A stretch of 64,000 nucleotides of DNA from an uncultured Clostridia bacterium (GTDB lineage Bacteria; Bacillota; Clostridia; Christensenellales; HGM11417): the NCBI GenBank assembly GCA_944332455.1, contig CALVJY010000001.1, positions 1-64,000 of the forward strand. The letters are read 5' to 3'. Position 1 is the first letter of the stretch; each line of letters begins with the position of its first letter. Below are positions 18,410 through 27,326 of the stretch, piece after piece. The position numbers and the translations under genes are program-made. Under the pieces are notes generated by a model, which was not told where the DNA came from, did not search any database, and saw nothing but the letters and a program-made list of their open reading frames with translations.

Positions 18410-21016
18410 TCATTCCCAGCGGGAGACCTTTTGTCTGGGGTCGAGGAAGCGCCTGTTTAAGGTGACCAGGGAACGGTTCCGGCACTTGAGGATGAGGGCG
18501 CGGCCCTTTTCGGTGCGGGTGTAGACCACCTCCATGCGCCCCATGTTCTTTTTGAGGCGGGCGGCCAGGATCCCGGCCAGCTTTTTGTCCTCCCCGATGG
18601 CCGAGGGACAGGCCAGGGAACAGGCATAGCGGAAGCCCGGCAGGCCCCGGCCGATCAGCAGAAAGCGGGGGTTGCGGATGGGCGAGAACAGCTCGGCCGC
18701 CGCCTGCGCGAAGAGATTCTGCTCATGCACGGAGGCGTTTTTGAGGGAAAATTCGGCCGCGACCCCCTGCTCGTCGCACTCGACCGCCAGGGCGGCCTCC
18801 GGGCCGATCAGCCCGCCCTCCTGAAAGGTCTCCAGCACGCACCGGGCCAGGGTCTTGGCCGAGCGCATGGGACTTAAGTGGACCACGATCCGCCGGCAGA
18901 GCTTTTCCCCCGCCCACAGAAAGCCCGCGGTCAGCAGGCAGGCGAGCAGGATGCCGAAGGGCCGGGCCGAAGATCCGCTCAGGATCAGTCCCCGCAAAAG
19001 GCCGGCGCAGAGGCCGCTCCAGATCAGCGAGACCAGGACCAGGTGCAGCACGTTGAGCATGGCGAACCGGGTGGGCTTTTGGGAGATCTCTGCCTCCCCC
19101 GCGACCGCCGTTTTCCCCTTCCCGCCGAGGCCCTTTTCCCACTTTTCCCGCAGCGCGGCCCGGTCTCCCGCCGCGGCCAGCATCCGGCGGTCGATCTCCG
19201 CCACCCCCCTGCGGTCAAAGGGAGGCCGGACAAAGGTCAGCCGCTCCATGCCGCTCTCGATGGCCGAAGTTTCGTAATTGGGACCGATGAAACAGCGGAA
19301 GCGCCGGACGGCGGTCTGCAGGTCGGCGGAATCCCCCGAGCCGTCCTCCCCGCTCAGCAGGGCGGAGAGTTTTTCGGTCCCCTTTTTGACCACCCGGGCC
19401 GGCTCCACCGTGACCAGATGCCAGATGTTCGCCGTCTTCTGGGGGCGGGAAGGGTCGACGCGGATGGCCCGGCCCCGCATCTGGTTGGAGAGCATGAAGC
19501 TCCCCACAAAGCTGGCCAGAACCAGGGCATTGACGCAGGGGGAATCCCACCCCTCGCCCAGCAGGGACTTGGTCCCCACCAGCACCCGGACCTCTCCCCG
19601 GCCGAACAGCTCGCCCACCGCCCGGACCTTGTCCCGGTTGCTGCCGAAGGAAAAGGAGGCATAGCCTGTGTCGCCCAGCGGCGTGCAGGAGACCTCTCCC
19701 GGCAGCAGCGCGCCGCAGCGGAGGGGCAGGATGACCAGGGAGCCGGACAGGGCTGCCATGGGCAGATCCGGCGCGGCCCGGCGGAGGGTCTCGAACAGGC
19801 TGACCACGCCGATCTCGTGAAAGGCGCGGTCGGTTCCCACCCAGGACAGGCTCTCCCGGCGGATGTAGTCGGTCAGCACCAGCATCCGGAGTTCCCCGCC
19901 CAGCGCGGCCCGCTCGCAGCGGAGGATCTCGGGCAGGGCGGAGAGCTTGCCCGCCGAGGAGATCAGCTTCCGCCTTAATCCCTCGTTCAGGTCCAGGGCC
20001 GCCCTTCCCCGCTCCCAAAGGCCGGCCTCCTTCAGGCTCGATCTCAGCGCCTCCTTTTCCTCCTCGGCGCAGAGCTCTCCGCTCAGCAGAAAGTCAAAGG
20101 CCCGCTCGGCCCGGGCGGCCGTCAGCCGGGGCAGCCCTTGCCTTCCGGTCATCGCGCGGATCAGCCGGGGCGGGACCTCCGCCTTTCCGGCCCGCAGCAG
20201 ACAGAGCAGGGCGATGGCGCCGCCCGCGTCCCGGTACAGCCGGTCCAGGCCCGCGGGCGAGAAGTCCCGCAGCCGCGCCGGCAGGGCCGAAAACAGGGGC
20301 GTCCCGAAAAAGCCCGCGACAAAGGCCTCCGCCCGCCGGCGGTGTTCGGCCAGGGCCTGAAGCTCCTCCTCCGCCGGATAGGTGAAGTACAGATAGTCCT
20401 GATGGGGACAAAGATCGCCCGCACGCACCAGCTCGGGCACGAAGATCTCCTCGTCGATCTCCCCGCAGACCGCGGTGTAGCGCGCCCACTCGGGGGGATC
20501 GGCGTCATAGGGCGGAGTGGCCGTCAGGGAGATCACGGTCAGCTCCGGCAGCTCGGTCAAGAAGCGCTCCAGCGCCCGCTGCCACTCGTTCTGGAGGTGA
20601 TGCGCCTCGTCCAGACAGAGGGTGCGCACCCCCCGCTCCCGCATCAGCGCGGGCAGATCCATGCGCGGGGCTTCCTCCTCCATGGCTGCGTGCAGGGCCT
20701 GATAGGTCACCGAGGTCAGGGGGCGGGGCGTCGTCAGGTCGTCGGAAAACCACGCCGAAAGGGCGCTCCCCTCGGGGAGAAAGCCGGACTCGAACCGCTC
20801 TCCCCACTGGTCCCGGATGGTGGTGGTCGGCGAGAGGATCAGACAGGGCTCTCCCAGCCGGCAGATGAGCTCCAGCCCCAGCACGGTCTTGCCGCTGCCC
20901 GGCGGGGCCACGATGTTGATCTTTCCGTCGTTCAGAAAGCGGGGCGCGCCTTCCAGCACCCGCCGCTGGTAGTCCCGGAACTCGCCCCGGAAACGGATCC
21001 CTTTCAGACTGTTCAT
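18410..21016 (-). CDS. SF2 DEAH-type helicase with C-terminal membrane segments
   Basis: The 868-residue protein carries an N-terminal SF2 helicase core: Walker A APPGSGKT (37-44), motif Ia LSPTTTIRDQW, DEAH box at 136-139, motif III LTATPP and motif VI NQMRGRAIR. This type is seen in restriction-enzyme R subunits and phage or defence helicases. Between motifs III and IV there is a 150-residue helical insert. After the helicase, two hydrophobic segments (FAMLNVLHLVLVSLIW..., then PFGILLACLLTAGFLW) span about residues 665-720, followed by a roughly 140-residue soluble domain I do not recognise. A membrane-anchored helicase is unusual. Its ATG overlaps the stop of the DEAD-box gene by four bases, so the two are translationally coupled. 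No restriction or methylase genes are adjacent. Confidence 0.75.
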   Translation of the reverse strand: MNSLKGIRFRGEFRDYQRRVLEGAPRFLNDGKINIVAPPGSGKTVLGLELICRLGEPCLILSPTTTIRDQWGERFESGFLPEGSALSAWFSDDLTTPRPLTSVTYQALHAAMEEEAPRMDLPALMRERGVRTLCLDEAHHLQNEWQRALERFLTELPELTVISLTATPPYDADPPEWARYTAVCGEIDEEIFVPELVRAGDLCPHQDYLYFTYPAEEELQALAEHRRRAEAFVAGFFGTPLFSALPARLRDFSPAGLDRLYRDAGGAIALLCLLRAGKAEVPPRLIRAMTGRQGLPRLTAARAERAFDFLLSGELCAEEEKEALRSSLKEAGLWERGRAALDLNEGLRRKLISSAGKLSALPEILRCERAALGGELRMLVLTDYIRRESLSWVGTDRAFHEIGVVSLFETLRRAAPDLPMAALSGSLVILPLRCGALLPGEVSCTPLGDTGYASFSFGSNRDKVRAVGELFGRGEVRVLVGTKSLLGEGWDSPCVNALVLASFVGSFMLSNQMRGRAIRVDPSRPQKTANIWHLVTVEPARVVKKGTEKLSALLSGEDGSGDSADLQTAVRRFRCFIGPNYETSAIESGMERLTFVRPPFDRRGVAEIDRRMLAAAGDRAALREKWEKGLGGKGKTAVAGEAEISQKPTRFAMLNVLHLVLVSLIWSGLCAGLLRGLILSGSSARPFGILLACLLTAGFLWAGEKLCRRIVVHLSPMRSAKTLARCVLETFQEGGLIGPEAALAVECDEQGVAAEFSLKNASVHEQNLFAQAAAELFSPIRNPRFLLIGRGLPGFRYACSLACPSAIGEDKKLAGILAARLKKNMGRMEVVYTRTEKGRALILKCRNRSLVTLNRRFLDPRQKVSRWE

Positions 21017-22542
21017 CTCTTCCCTCTCGGCCTTTTCGGCTTTTTCCCGTAGGGGTACCATTCCCCCGGCTTCCGCCTGACAGGCCTTGGATTTCCCGCG
21101 GGCCGGCGCTCTTTTCCCGTCCCGCTCCCGGCGGAGGACTGCCCGCCCTTTGTCCGGGGAGGGCGCTCCGGCATGGGCTCCTCGGTGCGGCTGATCCGCA
21201 GGACCTTTCCCTCCGCTTCCCGGCCGTCCAGGGCGAGCAGGCTCTCTTCGGCATCCGCGACCGCCTCTGCCCAGAGGATCTCCCCCTGCCGGCAGAGGCC
21301 GATCACCCCGTCCGCCGGAATTCCGGCCTCCCGGCGCAGCCAGCGGAGGGCCTCCCCCTCGGGGAGCGGCAGTCCCTCGATCCGGAAGCGGAGCGCCCCC
21401 TCGGCCGCCGCCTTCCGCCCGGGCGCGGCCGACAGCCCGGGGATCACCCGCTCCTCCATGGGCCGGCGGGTCCAGAGCTCGCACCGCCGCATCCGGGAGA
21501 TCTCCTGCGGACAGACGAAGGAGAAGGCCAGCCCCTCCCGCTCGGCCCGGGCCGTCCGGCCGATCCGATGGACGTAGCTCTCCTCGTCCGGGGGAAAATC
21601 GTAGTTGAAGACGGCCTCCACTTCGGGCAGGTCCAGCCCCCTGGCCGCCACGTCGGAGGCCACCAGCAGATTGGCCTCCCCTCGTCTGAAGGCCTCCAGG
21701 GCCCTTTCCCGCCCTCTTTGGGGGAGATCGCCGTGGAGGAGCAGGACCAAAAATCCCTCCTGATCCAGCCGTCCGAACAGGGCTTCGGCCCGCGCCCGGG
21801 TGTTGCAGAACACCAGAGAGCGGCGAAGATCCTCTTCCTTCAGCAGGGCCTTCAGGGCCCCGAATTTCTGTTTTTCCCGCAGCATCACCGCGAAGACGCG
21901 CACGGCCGGAAGGCTCTCCCCCCGCAGGTCGGCGCGCACCCGCACGGGCCGGCTCTGGCAGAGCGCGGACAGCTTTTCCACCTCTCTGGACAGGGTGGCC
22001 GAAGTCATCAGGGTCTGCCTCCCCTTCGGAACGGCATGCAGAATCTCTTTTACTTCGGGGGCGAACCCCATGTCCAGGAGTTCGTCGGCCTCGTCCAGAA
22101 CGACCAGCGAAAGCCGTCCCGGATCCAGGCTGCGCCGACGGAGGTGATCCAGCACCCGTCCGGGAGTGCCCACCGCGATCTGCGCTCCTCTTTCCAGCCT
22201 TTCGAGCTGCCGGCCCATCCCCTCGCCCCCACAAAGCCGGACGATCTGCACGCCGGTCACGGAGGAAAATTTCTGCAGTTCGCCCGCAATCTGCCCGGCC
22301 AGCTCCCGGGTCGGAGCCAGCACCAACGCACCGGGAGCAGGCTCTTTGGGATCGGCTTTCATCAGCAGAGGAAGTCCAAAGGCCAGCGTTTTGCCCGTCC
22401 CGGTGGGCGCTTCGGCCAGCACGTCGGAACCGGCCAGCGCGGGCGGTATCATCTTCTGCTGTATGGGCGTGGGCCTCACCATTCCGGCCGCCGCCAGAGC
22501 GGCAGCCAGTTCTTTGGAAAGGGGAAGCTGTTCAAAGCTCAT
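21013..22542 (-). CDS. DEAD-box RNA helicase, DbpA/CshA-like
   Basis: The 509-residue ATP-dependent RNA helicase has all core motifs: Q-motif region TPIQQKMIP, Walker A APTGTGKT (45-52), APTRELA, DEAD (150-153), SAT (181-183), and HRIGRTAR (325-332). The segment FRIEGLPLPEGEALRWLRREAGIPADGVIGL after residue 380 resembles the DbpA-type RNA-recognition domain that targets 23S rRNA, and the last 60 residues are Arg/Lys/Pro-rich and likely disordered RNA-binding. It probably remodels ribosome assembly intermediates or mRNA. It has its own promoter and drives the downstream SF2 helicase through an ATGA overlap. Confidence 0.9.
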   Translation of the reverse strand: MSFEQLPLSKELAAALAAAGMVRPTPIQQKMIPPALAGSDVLAEAPTGTGKTLAFGLPLLMKADPKEPAPGALVLAPTRELAGQIAGELQKFSSVTGVQIVRLCGGEGMGRQLERLERGAQIAVGTPGRVLDHLRRRSLDPGRLSLVVLDEADELLDMGFAPEVKEILHAVPKGRQTLMTSATLSREVEKLSALCQSRPVRVRADLRGESLPAVRVFAVMLREKQKFGALKALLKEEDLRRSLVFCNTRARAEALFGRLDQEGFLVLLLHGDLPQRGRERALEAFRRGEANLLVASDVAARGLDLPEVEAVFNYDFPPDEESYVHRIGRTARAEREGLAFSFVCPQEISRMRRCELWTRRPMEERVIPGLSAAPGRKAAAEGALRFRIEGLPLPEGEALRWLRREAGIPADGVIGLCRQGEILWAEAVADAEESLLALDGREAEGKVLRISRTEEPMPERPPRTKGGQSSAGSGTGKERRPAGNPRPVRRKPGEWYPYGKKPKRPRGKR

Positions 22543-22575
22543 CGGTCCGCCTCCTGATCCTGATTCTCTTGGTTT

Positions 22576-22605
22576 ATTATAGCATATTCTTCAGAAAGTT
22601 TTCAA
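22576..22605 (-). promoter_or_regulatory. Promoter of the helicase pair
   Basis: TTGAAA (22600-22605), 18 bases, TATAAT (22576-22581) on the reverse strand, about 34 bases before the ATG. Confidence 0.75.
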
Positions 22606-22856
22606 CCTCTTCCGCAGACTGCCTGAAAATCTTTCGTCGGCTTATCCCGGGAAAGTCAGCATTGCTGACCTTGAAAAGAACAGGCTCTTCCCGGAGCCAT
22701 CTGAAAAGACGGCCGCACAGTCGAAAAAGACGGCCGCACAAACTTTCGGCCGGAATCGGCATAGCCGCGGCTTCGCCGGCCCGCAGTTCGGCCGGCTGCC
22801 CGCGGAAGGGGACAGCCGAATGCCAAAGCGGGCCGAAACCCGTTTGAGGGCAGGAA
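22606..22856. other. Gene-free interval between helicase promoter and MscS terminator
   Basis: There is a small direct duplication of AGACGGCCGCACA (about 22712 and 22728). No other feature is supported; a 121-codon reverse-strand frame across it has no ribosome binding site. Confidence 0.4.
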
Positions 22857-22891
22857 AAAAGCACCTCGCCCTTACGGATCGGGGTGCTTTT
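22857..22891 (-). terminator. Terminator after the MscS gene
   Basis: AAAAGCACC and GGTGCTTTT arms with additional internal pairing; a T run follows on the reverse strand, 60 bases beyond the MscS stop. Confidence 0.75.
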
Positions 22892-22950
22892 CCCTTTTTC
22901 GTTTTGATTCTGCCTGCGGATTCTTTCAGAACAAAATTTCAAGGCTTTGC

Positions 22951-23988
22951 TCAGTTATGGTTTTCGTCCGCATCGATCCCCCGCGAAAGCTCGCGCTGTT
23001 CCTCGATGAAGCTTCTGACCTCTTCCCCGCTGCCGGACGCCGTGTTCAGGTTTGCTGTGGGCCGGGCTTCGTGCACCACCACCTGGGTAAACGGAATGTT
23101 GATGTCGTTCCGGTCAAACAGCAGCTTGAGCTGTCGGTTCATGTCCCTTTCCACCTGGAATTTCTGGGTCTCCGGACACTTCGCCGTAAAGCGCAGCGTC
23201 ACCCCAGACGCGCCGAGCTTTGACACGCCCATGTAGAAAGGACCCTCCACGATGTCGGGAACGGCTTCCCGCATTTTGCCGAGATTGTCCTTGATCACAA
23301 GCTCCACCCGCTCCAATGATTCGCCGTATTCGATGTCCACTTCCGAAATGGCCAGGGAAAGCTGGCTGGTCATATTGACCAAGGTACGGATGTCCGAATT
23401 GTTGACTACTTTGATGTCTCCGCCCGCGTCCTCGATCTGCGTGGTGCGGATTCCGATTTCCTTTACTGTCCCGCGGAATCCGTCCACGACGATGATGTCG
23501 CCCACTTCAAACACGTGCTCGAACACGATGAACAGGCCCGCGATGATGTCCTCGATGAGCGGCTGTGCGCCGAGGCCGACGACCAGGCTCAGGATCCCCA
23601 CGCCGGCAAGCAATGCCGTGGTATCCACCCCCCACACGCTGAGTATCGCAAAAATCAGAACGATGACGGCGACATACTTGATGAAGCTGCAGAAGAGATC
23701 GACCAGCCCTTTTGCGTGGGTCACTTTGCGCACCACATTCCGGAGAAAAAGCCGGATGACGTAGGACAGCGTCAGAAGAAAGATGATGTAGCTCAGAGAG
23801 CGCAGCCATATGTTGGCGCCCGCGCTCCTGTCAAAAATATTTATGCCGACGTAAAAAGCATCGCCCGGTTCAAAAATCCATTTTCCCGCAATCAGCAGGA
23901 CAAAATAGGCAAATGCGATCACAAGAGACAGAATTTTCAGAATCGTCCCCGCAACGTTTTTTTCGGCGGACTTGCCAGTTTGTTTCAT
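22951..23988 (-). CDS. MscS-family mechanosensitive channel
   Basis: The 345-residue small-conductance mechanosensitive channel relieves hypo-osmotic pressure. Four hydrophobic stretches are seen at about 15-37, 64-82, 100-118 and 123-158. The last is the pore helix with the alternating Gly/Ala pattern LLAGVGILSLVVGLGAQ and the hallmark ending PLIEDIIAGLFIVFE. A beta domain (FEVGDIIVVDGFRGTVKEIGIRTT) and the C-terminal alpha/beta vestibule follow. The 45-residue C-terminal tail is charged and not conserved. The upstream gene for a large membrane-anchored protein ends about 90 bases from its start, and the two may be co-transcribed. Confidence 0.93.
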   Translation of the reverse strand: MKQTGKSAEKNVAGTILKILSLVIAFAYFVLLIAGKWIFEPGDAFYVGINIFDRSAGANIWLRSLSYIIFLLTLSYVIRLFLRNVVRKVTHAKGLVDLFCSFIKYVAVIVLIFAILSVWGVDTTALLAGVGILSLVVGLGAQPLIEDIIAGLFIVFEHVFEVGDIIVVDGFRGTVKEIGIRTTQIEDAGGDIKVVNNSDIRTLVNMTSQLSLAISEVDIEYGESLERVELVIKDNLGKMREAVPDIVEGPFYMGVSKLGASGVTLRFTAKCPETQKFQVERDMNRQLKLLFDRNDINIPFTQVVVHEARPTANLNTASGSGEEVRSFIEEQRELSRGIDADENHN

Positions 23989-24077
23989 AACACTTTTCCC
24001 TCCGTGAAAAACTTATTCAAAATTCAAAGGCCGCCGCAAAGCCGCAGCCTTTTTTAACGGCCTTCCGGCGCCTTCTT

Positions 24078-26066
24078 TCATCGGCTCTGCGGAACGGTCA
24101 CCGTCGATACCCAAACGACATATTCCATATCCGCTGAGACAAAAATGATGCGGATTTCATAAGTACCCGCAGCCGGCGCCGTCAGTTCAAAGGTCTGCGT
24201 CGGGTTCTCCGCAAAATCTTCCGCCGTTATCCGTCTTTCCGGAAGCAATTCGGAATCGACGAGATACAGGTGCCCCTCCGTGCCGTCGGCGAACAGACTT
24301 CCGCCTGTATGCGTGACGGACAGCACCGTGCCCCCGCTCGCTTCATCCGCAACCAACTTGACTTCAAAGGTCGGATATTCCAGCGGCGCCCCGTCGTCTG
24401 CCACCCGGATGAGCCTCGTTTCTTCCAGCTGAAGCGTCACTTCATCCTGATAGGAATACAGCCTCAGCTCGTAAATTTCGCCGCTTCGGGCGTACTGCGT
24501 AAGCACCCGGCACTCCCCATACGCCATCGTATTGTCTCCGTAAAAGCTGACAGGCAGGGTCAGCCCGCTCGCTGAAACGCACTCGATGTAAACTTCTTCA
24601 AGGCTGACGGAGAGGGGGTTGGAATACTGGATGCTTTCAGTCATTTCGGCCATGTCCTGGATGCGCCGGAGCACCGTTACCGGCTCGCCGTCCGCTTCCT
24701 CTTCGAATTCGGTCAGCGATTCCGGAATGATGAACATGCTCTCGGTCCGGCAGTCGTATTGGTAAAGCGGCACAAAGTCCTCGCCGAGTACCCGCACGGT
24801 GTATTTCGTAAAGGAATCGCAAGAATCGAACACCGTAACCCGCAGATCCCCCGTCGAAGACGAACTTTCGGGCGGCTCTTCCTCCCAGACGATTTCCTGG
24901 CTTTGCACCAGGCTTTCGTCCTTTAACAGCTGGATTTCCAGCGACTGCCCTTCGGAAAGATTGATTTCGTGATAGATTGAAATCGCGTTCTGCATCGCCT
25001 CCACGCTTGCAAACGCCACGCTGAACTCCGGCGTTGTAAACGAATCCTTCAGCAGCAGCTCCCAGGTTTGTGTGTCGTATATGTCCAGTTGATACTCGGT
25101 GTCGGCCTGCAAAGCGCTTAACGTAAGCGTTTGCTCTTCCTCGTCGGGCTGCTGCGGCTGCAGGACGCTGTCGAGATACACCTGCACATTCCGTCCGGCC
25201 AGCTGTGCGCCGTCAAACCGGAACATCGCCTCGTTGGCATTGAGATAAATCGTTTCATAGAAGAGCGCGTTTCCCGTCGTCATCATCTCCCGGAACAGCA
25301 ATTCGCCGTTGGCGCCGTTGAGGATCCGGACCTCGTACTCCGTGTTTGCCAAAAGATTTTCCGCTTGGATCAAGGGCGATCCGGCGCCGAATTCCGTTTC
25401 CAGCAGTTGGCCGCCGAGATAGACCAGGTATTCGTCCGCCGTCAGATCCGCCGCATCAAACTGCAGGAACAGCCCGTTGCCCCCCGCTCCCTGCTCCACG
25501 GGAAACAGCTTCTGTTCGTAAGAGGCCGTGCGGTAGGTCTGCGAAAAATAGGAATTCCCCTTGCCGTCCTTTACCGTCAGAAGGTATTCGGTGTCAGGCA
25601 CGAGAAAGTCGAAATACGCCTGGCAGACCGTCTCGTTGCTGTCCAGCTCCATCTGGTACTGTTTCCCTTCGTTCTGCAGACAGGCGGTCAGGGGCACTTC
25701 CGCCGTATTCTCGATGAGAAAATTGACCAAAACGCTGTGAGAAGTCACGTCCGAAAACACCGCCGTGACATTCAGCGCCGCCATGATGGTGATTGCAACG
25801 GCAATCACTGCCGCGCCGGCCACCGCGCCCGTAGCCGAAAGAATCCCGCCGGTCATGACGCCCCTGCGCCTGCGGAGCGCCTTGGCCGCACTCTTCTCGG
25901 AAGACCGCTTTGCGGACGGTTCTCCGCTGCCGGCATCCTTCCCCCGATATTCGGCCGAACGGAAAAGCTCAGAAGAGCCGAACGTCTCTTTCGAACGGTT
26001 GTATTCCTTGGAGCGGTATGTTTCTTGATACCTCTGATTTTCCTCCGCCCTGAACGTTTCGTTCAT
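24078..26066 (-). CDS. Large membrane-anchored protein with repeated beta-sandwich-like domains
   Basis: The 662-residue protein starts at ATG 26066 after AAGGAGAAATGG. A charged, Ser/Glu/Arg-rich cytoplasmic head (1-68) is followed by a single transmembrane segment (about 71-98), then about 560 extracellular residues. The outer part shows several roughly 90-residue units ending in phrases such as NTEYEVRILNGANGELLF, DTEYQLDIYDTQTWELLL and DTEYLLTVKDGKGNSYF. Their repeated D/NTEY...I/V pattern resembles fibronectin type III strands. The head contains repeated motifs (YRSKEYNRSKETF). No enzyme motif is visible. An adhesive or sensory surface role is an inference. Expression comes from a consensus promoter about 300 bases upstream. 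Confidence 0.6.
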   Translation of the reverse strand: MNETFRAEENQRYQETYRSKEYNRSKETFGSSELFRSAEYRGKDAGSGEPSAKRSSEKSAAKALRRRRGVMTGGILSATGAVAGAAVIAVAITIMAALNVTAVFSDVTSHSVLVNFLIENTAEVPLTACLQNEGKQYQMELDSNETVCQAYFDFLVPDTEYLLTVKDGKGNSYFSQTYRTASYEQKLFPVEQGAGGNGLFLQFDAADLTADEYLVYLGGQLLETEFGAGSPLIQAENLLANTEYEVRILNGANGELLFREMMTTGNALFYETIYLNANEAMFRFDGAQLAGRNVQVYLDSVLQPQQPDEEEQTLTLSALQADTEYQLDIYDTQTWELLLKDSFTTPEFSVAFASVEAMQNAISIYHEINLSEGQSLEIQLLKDESLVQSQEIVWEEEPPESSSSTGDLRVTVFDSCDSFTKYTVRVLGEDFVPLYQYDCRTESMFIIPESLTEFEEEADGEPVTVLRRIQDMAEMTESIQYSNPLSVSLEEVYIECVSASGLTLPVSFYGDNTMAYGECRVLTQYARSGEIYELRLYSYQDEVTLQLEETRLIRVADDGAPLEYPTFEVKLVADEASGGTVLSVTHTGGSLFADGTEGHLYLVDSELLPERRITAEDFAENPTQTFELTAPAAGTYEIRIIFVSADMEYVVWVSTVTVPQSR

Positions 26067-26361
26067 TCCATTTCTCCTTTTCCGCCTTTCCGCTTCGCAG
26101 CCTGGCGCCGCCTTCTCCGCCCTCGCTCCGCGCGCGGACAGATACGGAATCCTGCCCGGCCCTTCCTTTTGACGGGTTCTGCCTTCGGAATTTCCGCGCG
26201 GAAAGGGCAAACACCTCAAAAGTCAGGCCCCCAGCCGTCCGGAAACAAATGCCTTCCGCCGGAGCATCCGCGCAGCTTCCTCCGAACCCTGCCGCTTGTC
26301 CTTGAAGGGGCCCGTTTTTGTCCCCTGGGAGCCTGCTTTTGTCTCCCGTGTTTTTTCTTTA

Positions 26362-26390
26362 ATTGTATCACGGTTTCGGAAATTTGTCAA
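26362..26390 (-). promoter_or_regulatory. Consensus promoter of the surface-protein gene
   Basis: TTGACA (26385-26390) and TACAAT (26362-26367), 17-base spacer, reverse strand. The leader to ATG 26066 is nearly 300 bases, in which I see no other feature. Confidence 0.8.
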
Positions 26391-26431
26391 TTTTAAATTT
26401 GTTTTTGTGACCATTTAAACCAGAAAAAAGA

Positions 26432-26489
26432 AAAACCACTATATATGGTATGTTTGACTTCAGTCAAACATACCATATATAGTGGTTTT
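26432..26489 (-). terminator. 28-base-pair perfect AT-rich hairpin ending the tRNA cluster
   Basis: Arms 26432-26459 and 26462-26489 pair perfectly over 28 base pairs with a 2-base loop. On the reverse strand it starts 4 bases after the last tRNA and is followed by TTTTTCTTTTTT, which fits an intrinsic terminator. The stem is much longer and more AT-rich than other terminators in this window. Confidence 0.8.
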
Positions 26490-26493
26490 CGTT

Positions 26494-26580
26494 TGGTGCG
26501 GACAAGAGGACTTGAACCTCCACCTCTGTGACAAGACTAGAACCTGAATCTAGCGCGTCTGCCAATTCCGCCATGTCCGC
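26494..26580 (-). tRNA. tRNA-Leu (CAG)
   Basis: An 87-base class II tRNA with acceptor GCGGACA, D-arm GGCGGAATTGGCAGAC, anticodon stem CTAGA/TCTAG around loop TTCAGGT (CAG), variable arm, T-loop GGTTCAAGTCC and encoded CCA. It is the last of ten tRNAs. Confidence 0.95.
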
Positions 26581-26583
26581 ATG

Positions 26584-26658
26584 TGGAGCGGGAGACGAGA
26601 CTCGAACTCGCGACAACTACCTTGGCAAGGTAGCGCTCTACCACTGAGCCACTCCCGC
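26584..26658 (-). tRNA. tRNA-Gly (GCC)
   Basis: A 75-base cloverleaf with acceptor GCGGGAG, anticodon loop TTGCCAA and encoded CCA. Three bases separate it from tRNA-Leu. Confidence 0.95.
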
Positions 26659-26704
26659 ATATGAAATTGAGCACCGAACGGGGTTTCCCCCGCCGTCTTC
26701 GGGA

Positions 26705-26788
26705 TGGTGCGGATGAAGAGACTCGAACTCCCACGTCCAGGACACCGGATCCTAAGTCCGGCGCGTCTGCCAGTTCCGCCACATCCGC
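26705..26788 (-). tRNA. tRNA-Leu (TAG)
   Basis: A class II tRNA with acceptor GCGGATG, anticodon loop CTTAGGA (TAG), long variable arm and encoded CCA. It is similar to the neighbouring tRNA-Leu(CAG) and probably an ancient duplicate. Confidence 0.95.
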
Positions 26789-26794
26789 AAAGAA

Positions 26795-26870
26795 TGGTGC
26801 ACCTTCAGAGACTCGAACTCTGGACCCACTGATTAAGAGTCAGTTGCTCTACCAACTGAGCTAAAGGTGC
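26795..26870 (-). tRNA. tRNA-Lys (CTT)
   Basis: A 76-base cloverleaf, acceptor GCACCTT, anticodon loop CTCTTAA, T-loop GTTCGAGTC, CCA encoded. Confidence 0.95.
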
Positions 26871-26876
26871 AAACTA

Positions 26877-26952
26877 TGGTGATCCATCCGAGATTCGAAC
26901 TCGGGACACCGTGATTAAAAGTCACGTGCTCTGCCAACTGAGCTAATGGACC
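26877..26952 (-). tRNA. tRNA-Lys (TTT)
   Basis: A 76-base cloverleaf, acceptor GGTCCAT pairing with ATGGATC through one G-U, anticodon loop CTTTTAA, CCA encoded. Confidence 0.95.
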
Positions 26953-26959
26953 GTATAAA

Positions 26960-27035
26960 TGGCTGGGGTGGCAGGATTTGAACCTACGAAATACTAGAGT
27001 CAAAGTCTAGTGCCTTACCGCTTGGCGACACCCCA
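26960..27035 (-). tRNA. tRNA-Gln (TTG)
   Basis: A cloverleaf with acceptor TGGGGTG, anticodon loop CTTTGAC, CCA encoded. The first base pair U-A is typical for bacterial tRNA-Gln. The 93-base gap upstream contains a small terminator-like hairpin near 27102-27125. Confidence 0.95.
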
Positions 27036-27128
27036 TCAGAGAAATCAGGGCAAGCGTCCCCACCGAAGGATGAACACGGTCCGTTTTCGGGAACCTTTTA
27101 TCAAAAACGGCGGCTGCCGGTTTTTGCT

Positions 27129-27203
27129 TGGCTAGGGTGGCAGGATTTGAACCTGCGAGTGATAGAGTCAGAGTCTATTGCCTTACCGCTTGGCGACACC
27201 CCA
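27129..27203 (-). tRNA. tRNA-Gln (CTG)
   Basis: Acceptor TGGGGTG, anticodon loop CTCTGAC, CCA encoded. The body is nearly identical to the adjacent tRNA-Gln(TTG), pointing to tandem duplication with anticodon change. Confidence 0.95.
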
Positions 27204-27230
27204 TCAAAAAAATTGAATTGTCAAAAGGAA

Positions 27231-27309
27231 TGGGGCGAACAATGGGATTCGAACCCATGGTCTCCAGAGCCACAATCTGGCGCTTTAACCAAACTAAGCT
27301 ATGCCCGCC
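27231..27309 (-). tRNA. tRNA-His (GTG)
   Basis: Anticodon loop TTGTGGC. The extra 5' G (position -1) pairs with C73, as required for histidyl-tRNA. CCA encoded. Confidence 0.95.
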
Positions 27310-27326
27310 ACAGAAAAGTTGAAAGT

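Noticed and set aside
21017..22234. Upstream extension of the SF2 helicase frame to 22234
   Set aside because: The extension overlaps the DEAD-box gene in another frame and has low-complexity Arg/Gly/Pro content; translation most likely begins at the ATGA overlap at 21016.
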